A stretch of 6,221 nucleotides of DNA from an uncultured Clostridia bacterium. Its GTDB lineage: Bacteria; Bacillota; Clostridia; Oscillospirales; Ruminococcaceae. The DNA lies in assembly GCA_947385505.1 (NCBI GenBank), contig CANDLP010000149.1, positions 1-6,221 on the forward strand, written 5' to 3'. The position numbers and the translations under genes are program-made. Positions 1-4,857 of this stretch are shown here, in pieces. How positions within the stretch are numbered: the first letter of the stretch is position 1; every line of letters starts with the position of its first letter. The notes beneath the pieces were generated by a model that was not told the origin of the DNA, ran no database searches, and worked only from the letters and a program-made list of their open reading frames with translations.

Positions 1-15
1 TCCACAATTCAAATA

Positions 16-49
16 CTTTGGCGAAGCCGAAGTACCGCCGAAGGCGGTG
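16..49. other. two adjacent short hairpins with GAA loops
   Basis: Positions 16-22 pair with 26-32 (seven pairs, one G-U) around a GAA loop at 23-25. Positions 34-39 pair with 43-48 (ACCGCC/GGCGGT) around a GAA loop at 40-42, with a possible extra T33-G49 wobble. Only one base separates the two stems. The following sequence is T-rich but has no clean T run, so this is a weak terminator candidate. It could equally be a dispersed intergenic palindromic repeat. The pairing is visible in the sequence; the role is not. Confidence 0.4.
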
Positions 50-186
50 GTTATTGTATTATTTGAAAGCATAACGTATTTGTTTGTGTTGTCGAGCATT
101 ATTGTTTTTTAGCATTAAATCATTTTAACCCGCCGAGCCGTCTTCCGAACCGTTTGATTGCCAAAATTCGCTTTCACGCAGAAAAT

Positions 187-217
187 AACGCGTTTCGCGC
201 AAAGCGTGTTGATTTTT
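187..217 (+). terminator. terminator-like hairpin in the leader of the surface-protein gene
   Basis: AACGCGTTT (187-195) can pair with 202-210 in nine consecutive pairs, two of them G-U, around a six-base loop (196-201). It is followed by GA and a run of seven T (213-219). It lies about 80 bases before the chosen start codon. It could end a transcript coming from upstream, or act as an attenuator in this gene's own leader. Its position inside the 5' extension of the open frame is one reason for choosing the later ATG at 299. Confidence 0.4.
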
Positions 218-237
218 TTACCCTTATGGAGTAGCAT
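209..237 (+). promoter_or_regulatory. weak sigma-A promoter candidate for the surface-protein gene
   Basis: TTGATT (209-214) and TAGCAT (232-237) are separated by 17 bases and each matches four of six consensus positions. Transcription from here would give a leader of roughly 55 bases before the ATG at 299. The -35 overlaps the right arm of the terminator-like hairpin, so the two readings compete. An alternative lies further upstream (TTGTCG at 89-94), with a poor -10. Confidence 0.22.
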
Positions 238-282
238 TTATATGACAAACTTATTGTTACGGGCGTTTGGCATTCGATTTTT

Positions 283-290
283 AAAGGAGA
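283..290 (+). promoter_or_regulatory. ribosome binding site that decides the start of the surface-protein gene
   Basis: AAAGGAGA, with its AGGAG core at 285-289, lies nine bases before the ATG at 299. It is the best Shine-Dalgarno match near the 5' end of this frame. A competing in-frame ATG at 242 has a shorter GGAG (228-231) ten bases upstream, and the TTG at 158 has none. The ATG at 299 also gives a compact signal peptide with two arginines directly before the hydrophobic core. Confidence 0.75.
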
Positions 291-298
291 AGATTACG

Positions 299-3200
299 AT
301 GGGAACGATTTTTAGAAGAATCGCGGCGATTACTGCGGCGGCTGCGGTCACACTGACCGTTTATTTTGCATTTGATATGCCGAAGAGGCTTACTGCGGCT
401 GCCGAAGAAAAGCATACGCATAAAGCCTGCGGCGATCTGGCGCATGACGGCTGCACTCACGGAGATATTGAGTTTGAACCGTTAATATATCCTATTGACG
501 AGCAAAATCCGCAATGGATCATACGCGGCAAAAACCTTTATCTGACAAGCGATATCGTATTGCCCGACAACGGCAGATTTTTTATTCAAAAGGGAGTAAC
601 AAACCTTTGTCTTAACGGATATTCCATAAAAAAGAACAGCGGTGAGATTATCGATATAAACAATATTGACCAAACAGCCGCAGAGCTTAACGTATGCGAC
701 TGTACGGGCGGAGGCAGCATAGAATGCACCTCCGTGACCGAAAACAAGGACTATTACAGTTTAATAAGCGTTATTGACGACTCTGTACTGAATATATACG
801 GCGGGACAATAAACGGCGGTGAATATTGTCCCGGAATAAGCATTCACGAAACCGGTATGGGAGAAAGCGGCCCCGTAAATATTTACGGCGGCAGCGTAAA
901 GACCGGCGGCGGAATCGGCATAGAGCTTTACGGGCAAAACGCCTCTCTTTTTGTTTACGGCGGGGAGGTAAGTTCCGTGGACGGATACACAATATACGCA
1001 TACGGGGAAAATAATACGGTCACTATTTTAGACGGCGATGTTTCTTCGTCGGTATACAACGAGTCGGGCAACACGCTTAAGATAAATGGCGGAAACATAA
1101 GCTGCGAGAAATTTTCGGCAATATATAATTACGGTTTACTTGATGTAACGGACGGATATATTTCGTGTAAGGCCAATTATGCAATTAGGAATTATAAGGA
1201 TGCCGATTTAAAAATAAGCGGCGGAGTTTTTGACGCAGCAAGCAAACATATTTTAAATAACGGAACGTTAAATATTTCGGGCGGAAGATTTATAAAAAAT
1301 TCGGGAACAGCATATCTCGAAAATAAGGGCATTTTGACATTGAGCGGTTCGCCGGCATTTGAAAACACGAGCATTTGGCTCAGGAGCGATGATAATATCG
1401 AAATAGCGGGAGAGCTCGCTTACGCTGATCCATGTTCAGTGTATATAGACAGCGGGACGCCGAGAATAATCACAAACGGCTGGAGCGCCTATATGAGCGG
1501 GAAAACAACTTCCGATTTTTTTAAAAGCCCTTACAGCTTTTACACTGTGGCAGAGTCCGAGGGCGAGGCGGTTCTGAGACGTTTTCTGATCATATTCAAC
1601 GCAAACGGCGGAATTTGTCCGACTGCCGACATGAGCGTGAACGACAACGGACAAGCTCTGCCGCTGCCCGAAGCAACACGTAAAGGATATACCTTCGACG
1701 GTTGGTTTACCGCAAAAGAAAACGGAGAAAAAATAACAGAGGATACGGTATTCAGCAGTGATACCGAACTGTATGCGCACTGGAGCGAGTGTAAGCATAA
1801 CGATATCTACGAGAGCGATATATCACAGCATTGGACGGTATGCACAAAATGCGGTGCGGTGGGCGAAAGAGCAGATCACCTGTGGGACAGCGGAGTAATG
1901 ACTAAAGAGCCGACCGATAATGAAGCGGGTGAAATGACCTATACCTGCACGGTTTGCGGCGCCGAGAAAAAGGAAGATATTGATAAGCTTGATCACACTC
2001 ATACATATTCCGATGAGTGGACATTTGACGAAACCGGCCATTGGCATGAAGCTTCCTGCGGTCACGGCGTTAGAGGCGAAGAAGCGGAGCATAATTTAGG
2101 GTCGCCGCAGGTAACGCCCTCCACCTGTACACAGCAGGGCAGGGAGGAATATGTGTGTCAAACCTGCGGTTACAAAAAAACCGTAGTCCTCGCCCTTGCG
2201 GAACACAGCTTCGGCGGTGAGTGGCAAAAGGATAAGAACAATCACTGGAAGATTTGTACATTATGCGGCAATGAAAAGAGCAGTATAGCCGAGCACAGCT
2301 GGAATGACGGAGAAATTACAAAACAGCCGACCGATAATGAAACGGGTGAAATTACTTATACCTGCACGGTTTGCGGCGCTGAGAAAAAGGAGGATATTGA
2401 TAAGTTTGGTCACACTCATACATATTCCGATGACTGGGCATATGACGAAACCGGCCATTGGCATGAAGCTGTCTGCGGTCACGACGTTAGAGGCGAAGAA
2501 GCTGAGCATAATTTCGGATCGCCGCAGGTAACGCCTTCTACCTGCACACAGCAGGGCAGGGAGGTATATGTCTGTCAAACCTGCGGTTACAAAAAAACCG
2601 TAACTCTCGCCCTTGCGGAACACAGCTTCGGCGGTGAGTGGCAAAAGGATAAGAACAGTCACTGGAAGCTTTGTACGGTTTGCGGCGTTGAAAAGGGCAG
2701 TATAGCCGAGCACAGCTGGAACAGCGGGGAAATCACTCAACAGCCCACGGAAACAGAGGCCGGCGTTAGGACTTATATCTGCACCGTATGCAAAGAAACC
2801 AAAACAGAATCAATTCCGGCAGCCGGTCAACCCGGCTCACCCGACGACGGAAATATTTCTAAGGAAGTTCAGCCGGGAGAGAACGCCCCCGAAACTGTTC
2901 TGGAAACTCCGCTCCAAGAGCTTATTGATGCGGTTCTTACTCCGGAAGAGAAAGACAGCATTACGGACGGCGTCAACATAAAGATAGTTCTGTCTGTTAA
3001 TGACGCAACTGATACTGTTCCCGATGAGGATAAGGCTAAAGTTGAAACCGTGATAGACAGGCTTGAAAATTTTAGACTCGGACAGTATCTTGATGTAAAT
3101 CTGCTGAAGATAATCGGCGAGACACAAATCAAAATTACCGAAACGGGCGCACCCATAACCGTAATGTTTGAGATACCCGAAAAACTTCAAGGCGATAGTC

Positions 3201-3655
3201 GGAATTACTCGGTAATTCGCATTCACAACGGTGAAACGGCTGTTCTCCCCGATTTGGACGATGACAAGAACACCATAACGATTGAGACTGACAGATTCTC
3301 AACCTATGCTCTTGCGTACAGTGAAAAGATAAGTTTTGTTACTCCCGATAACGGCAGTTTCAACGGCGGTGATCCCGCACCGAGCGAAAGCGAAGCGATT
3401 CCTCCTGTGAGCAGTGATATTTCAGCTGACAATGAGATTACTTCACCGCCGAGCGATCAAACGCTTTCCACAGAAGAGAGCAGCGTTTCTTCAAACGTCA
3501 GCACGCCCCCAAGCAATAATGCCGGTTCCGATCCAAACGCGGGTATTCCTGTCGCCGATAACAGCAATCCTCCGACCGGTACCGCGGTATCGCTTATTCC
3601 TTTGGCAGCGGCCGTTACTGTCTTAGCGTTTGCGGTTATGCGTAAAAAGAAATAA
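299..3655 (+). CDS. large secreted, wall-anchored surface protein (beta-helix, InlB-type repeat, Cys/His repeats, NPPTG sorting signal)
   Basis: A predicted cell-surface protein of 1118 residues with no named family that I recognise as a whole. Order of parts: a signal peptide (RR at 6-7, hydrophobic to about 25, likely cleavage near AAA 33-35); a Cys/His-containing N-terminal segment and beta-helix-like repeats marked by recurring YGG/SGG turns (about 60-375); one InlB B-type (Listeria-Bacteroides) repeat (about 429-495, with NANGG, KGYTFDGW and AHW); a Cys/His-rich repeat array (499-843); a beta-rich domain common at the C-terminus of clostridial surface proteins (about 865-1010); a Ser/Pro/Asp-rich linker (about 1012-1089); and NPPTG (1090-1094), a hydrophobic stretch and RKKK. 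Export and sortase anchoring follow from these signals. An adhesive or glycan-binding role is inference only; no catalytic residues are recognisable. It is monocistronic, with its own terminator. An in-frame ATG at 242 would add 19 residues. Confidence 0.85.
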   Translation: MGTIFRRIAAITAAAAVTLTVYFAFDMPKRLTAAAEEKHTHKACGDLAHDGCTHGDIEFEPLIYPIDEQNPQWIIRGKNLYLTSDIVLPDNGRFFIQKGVTNLCLNGYSIKKNSGEIIDINNIDQTAAELNVCDCTGGGSIECTSVTENKDYYSLISVIDDSVLNIYGGTINGGEYCPGISIHETGMGESGPVNIYGGSVKTGGGIGIELYGQNASLFVYGGEVSSVDGYTIYAYGENNTVTILDGDVSSSVYNESGNTLKINGGNISCEKFSAIYNYGLLDVTDGYISCKANYAIRNYKDADLKISGGVFDAASKHILNNGTLNISGGRFIKNSGTAYLENKGILTLSGSPAFENTSIWLRSDDNIEIAGELAYADPCSVYIDSGTPRIITNGWSAYMSGKTTSDFFKSPYSFYTVAESEGEAVLRRFLIIFNANGGICPTADMSVNDNGQALPLPEATRKGYTFDGWFTAKENGEKITEDTVFSSDTELYAHWSECKHNDIYESDISQHWTVCTKCGAVGERADHLWDSGVMTKEPTDNEAGEMTYTCTVCGAEKKEDIDKLDHTHTYSDEWTFDETGHWHEASCGHGVRGEEAEHNLGSPQVTPSTCTQQGREEYVCQTCGYKKTVVLALAEHSFGGEWQKDKNNHWKICTLCGNEKSSIAEHSWNDGEITKQPTDNETGEITYTCTVCGAEKKEDIDKFGHTHTYSDDWAYDETGHWHEAVCGHDVRGEEAEHNFGSPQVTPSTCTQQGREVYVCQTCGYKKTVTLALAEHSFGGEWQKDKNSHWKLCTVCGVEKGSIAEHSWNSGEITQQPTETEAGVRTYICTVCKETKTESIPAAGQPGSPDDGNISKEVQPGENAPETVLETPLQELIDAVLTPEEKDSITDGVNIKIVLSVNDATDTVPDEDKAKVETVIDRLENFRLGQYLDVNLLKIIGETQIKITETGAPITVMFEIPEKLQGDSRNYSVIRIHNGETAVLPDLDDDKNTITIETDRFSTYALAYSEKISFVTPDNGSFNGGDPAPSESEAIPPVSSDISADNEITSPPSDQTLSTEESSVSSNVSTPPSNNAGSDPNAGIPVADNSNPPTGTAVSLIPLAAAVTVLAFAVMRKKK
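1793..2827 (+). repeat. 417-bp tandem repeat array encoding Cys/His-rich modules
   Basis: Two full units (1877-2293 and 2294-2710) have a period of exactly 417 bp (139 codons). They are flanked by a partial unit matching the end of the repeat (1793-1876) and one matching its beginning (2711-2827). By eye, the two full protein copies agree at 116 of 139 residues. All eight Cys and nine His are kept. Each unit combines CxxC pairs (TCTVCG, VCQTCG, CTxCG) with H-W and H-W-H segments, and shows older internal repetition of an HW...CxxCG motif. A zinc-ribbon-like, metal-stabilised fold is plausible but unproven; disulfides are the alternative. Confidence 0.85.
3536..3652 (+). other. cell-wall sorting signal (NPPTG, membrane segment, RKKK tail)
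   Basis: The last 29 residues of the surface protein read NPPTG, a hydrophobic stretch of about 18 residues rich in Ala/Val/Leu, and a terminal RKKK. This is the three-part layout of a sortase substrate, with an NPxTG pentapeptide in place of LPxTG. The preceding linker is rich in Ser, Pro, Asn and Asp, as is usual for wall-spanning segments. No sortase gene lies in the window, so the enzyme that handles this signal must be encoded elsewhere. Confidence 0.75.
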
Positions 3656-3663
3656 CAGACGGG

Positions 3664-3715
3664 AGCCTCTAAAAACCTTGTGAAAAGCAAAAACAAGGAT
3701 TTTTAGAGGCTTTTT
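3664..3715 (+). terminator. intrinsic terminator of the surface-protein gene
   Basis: A long stem of 18 pairs is formed by 3664-3681 and 3693-3711, broken only by one unpaired A at 3699. The loop has 11 bases (3682-3692), and the stem runs into TTTTT (3711-3715). It begins eight bases after the stop codon TAA. The minus strand lacks a matching T run, so it acts in one direction and isolates the surface-protein gene from nfnAB. Confidence 0.9.
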
Positions 3716-3870
3716 ATACTGTTTTTTATACAAATTGCTGAATAAAGCATGAATTTGAGCGTGTTCATATAAAATCAATATGCTCTGAATAAAAATAGTG
3801 CAGGTTGCCGTAATTTGCCCACAAAAAACATATTTCCCACAAATTTCTCTTAAAAACAGCGATAAATACC

Positions 3871-3899
3871 TTGATTTATTCTCTTTAATCTGCTATAAT
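3871..3899 (+). promoter_or_regulatory. strong sigma-A promoter of the nfnAB operon
   Basis: TTGATT (3871-3876) and a perfect TATAAT (3894-3899) are separated by the ideal 17 bases. A TG one base before the -10 (3891-3892) adds an extended -10 element. Transcription should start near 3905-3907, inside the Rex-like palindrome, which leaves an untranslated leader of about 88 bases before nfnA. Confidence 0.85.
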
Positions 3900-3901
3900 A
3901 T

Positions 3902-3919
3902 TTGTTAGAAATTTAACAA
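3902..3919. promoter_or_regulatory. Rex-like operator at the nfnAB transcription start
   Basis: TTGTTAGAAATTTAACAA is an 18-bp palindrome. It matches the clostridial Rex consensus TTGTTAANNNNTTAACAA at all defined positions but one (G for A at position 7). It begins two bases after the -10 and covers the expected start site, the classic place for a repressor. Rex leaves DNA when NADH/NAD+ rises, so the operon would be switched on in a reduced cell. That an NADH-consuming transhydrogenase lies downstream fits this reading. The rex gene itself is not in the window. Confidence 0.7.
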
Positions 3920-3994
3920 CACCTTTTCGCCTTGTTAATTTCCAATAGTATACAATAATTTACATAAATTAAAAGAAAGGAAGAAATATACAAA

Positions 3995-4828
3995 ATGTAT
4001 AAGATATTGAAAAGGCGTCAGCTTAATGAAAATGTGGTACTAATGGACATTGACGCTCCTTATGTGGCTAAGAAAGCGTTGGCCGGTCAGTTCATTATTC
4101 TGAGAGTTGACGAGTACGGTGAAAGAATCCCCCTTACAGTAGCGGATTACGACAGGGAAAAGGGAATCGTTACCATTATTTTTCAGATAGTAGGAGCTAC
4201 CACACAGCTGCTTTCAACCTTAAAGGAAGGCGACTGCTTAAAAGACTTTGCCGGACCTTTAGGTAAGGCTACCGAGCTTGAAGGCTACAAGAAGGTTTGT
4301 GTAATAGGCGGCGGCGTAGGCTGCGCCATTGCTTATCCTTCCGCGAAATCTCTTTTCAACAGCGGAGCGGAGGTTGATGTTATCGCCGGCTTCAGGAGCA
4401 AGGACATTGTTATTCTGGAGGAGGAGTTCAAAGCGGTAAGCACAAATTTCTATCTTACCACCGATGACGGAAGTTACGGAGAAAAAGGGTTGGTTACCGA
4501 AAAGCTCCAGAAGCTTATCGACGCGGGCAATAAATACGATATGGTTTTGGCAATAGGACCCATACCCATGATGAAATTTGTGTGCAAGACCACCGAGCCT
4601 TACGGAATAAAAACTATGGTGTCACTTAACCCCATTATGATCGACGGTTCCGGAATGTGCGGCGGCTGCCGCGTAAATGTGGGCGGAGAAATAAAATTCG
4701 CTTGCGTCGACGGTCCTGATTTTGACGGTCACTTGGTTAATTTTGACGAATTGATGAAGAGAAATTCCACTTACAGAGAGGCGGAGGCTCATGATAAAGC
4801 GCACTGCCGTCTTTATAAGGGCGTCTGA
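3995..4828 (+). CDS. nfnA: NADH-dependent reduced ferredoxin:NADP+ oxidoreductase, small subunit NfnA
   Basis: The 277-residue NAD(H)-binding subunit of the cytoplasmic electron-bifurcating transhydrogenase NfnAB, which oxidises NADH and reduced ferredoxin together to reduce two NADP+. It has the ferredoxin-reductase/PyrK-like fold: an FAD-binding beta-barrel with ERIPLT (43-48) and AGPLG (86-90), a nucleotide-binding domain with VCVIGGGVGCA (101-111) and AIGP (186-189), and a C-terminal [2Fe-2S] site D217-x4-C222-x2-C225-x11-C237. An Asp in place of the first Cys of PyrK is the known hallmark of NfnA and separates it from dihydroorotate dehydrogenase electron-transfer subunits. Length is normal for the family. 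It has its own strong promoter and Rex-like operator, and its stop lies 29 bases before nfnB. The older name is sulfide dehydrogenase subunit (SudB-like); the partner gene supports Nfn. Confidence 0.92.
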   Translation: MYKILKRRQLNENVVLMDIDAPYVAKKALAGQFIILRVDEYGERIPLTVADYDREKGIVTIIFQIVGATTQLLSTLKEGDCLKDFAGPLGKATELEGYKKVCVIGGGVGCAIAYPSAKSLFNSGAEVDVIAGFRSKDIVILEEEFKAVSTNFYLTTDDGSYGEKGLVTEKLQKLIDAGNKYDMVLAIGPIPMMKFVCKTTEPYGIKTMVSLNPIMIDGSGMCGGCRVNVGGEIKFACVDGPDFDGHLVNFDELMKRNSTYREAEAHDKAHCRLYKGV

Positions 4829-4857
4829 TTAAAATTGGAAAGGAATGGTTTATAAAA

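Larger units (their letters stand above)
1..298. other. non-coding leader region upstream of the surface-protein gene
   Basis: I see no supportable gene here. The plus-strand frames close quickly (stops at 64-66, 72-74 and 110-112). A minus-strand frame starting at 99 runs off the left edge, but it has no ribosome binding site and passes through the hairpins at 16-49. The region holds those paired hairpins, an AT-rich stretch (about 50-125), a terminator-like hairpin with a T run (187-217) and a weak promoter candidate (209-237). The coding frame of the downstream gene is open back to a TTG at 158, but that extension is best read as untranslated. Confidence 0.65.
3656..3994. other. AT-rich intergenic region between the surface-protein gene and nfnAB
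   Basis: This 339-base gap contains the terminator (3664-3715), then about 150 AT-rich bases (3716-3870) in which I see neither a supportable gene nor a convincing structure, then the nfnA promoter, the Rex-like operator and a leader of about 88 bases ending in the nfnA ribosome binding site (AGGAAG, 3978-3983, eleven bases before the ATG). Confidence 0.7.

Noticed and set aside
1..99. Minus-strand open frame beginning near 99 and leaving the window at the left
   Set aside because: There is no ribosome binding site, it reads straight through both hairpins, and the residues resemble no family I know. It is more likely a by-product of an intergenic palindromic element.
158..298. N-terminal extension of the surface protein from TTG 158 or ATG 242
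   Set aside because: The TTG has no ribosome binding site and the extension passes through a terminator-like hairpin. ATG 242 has only GGAG, while ATG 299 has AAAGGAGA and yields a normal signal peptide. ATG 242 remains possible.
2261..2740. Minus-strand open frame of 159 codons opposite the repeat array
   Set aside because: It is a shadow of the repeated plus-strand coding sequence, with hydrophobic low-complexity content and no start signals.
1793..2827. CRISPR-like or other non-coding repeat array
   Set aside because: The repeats are long, in frame and code for conserved protein modules. There are no short repeats with unique spacers.
3995..4828. Annotation as PyrK, the dihydroorotate dehydrogenase electron-transfer subunit
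   Set aside because: The cluster site has Asp in place of the first Cys, and the partner is nfnB rather than pyrD.
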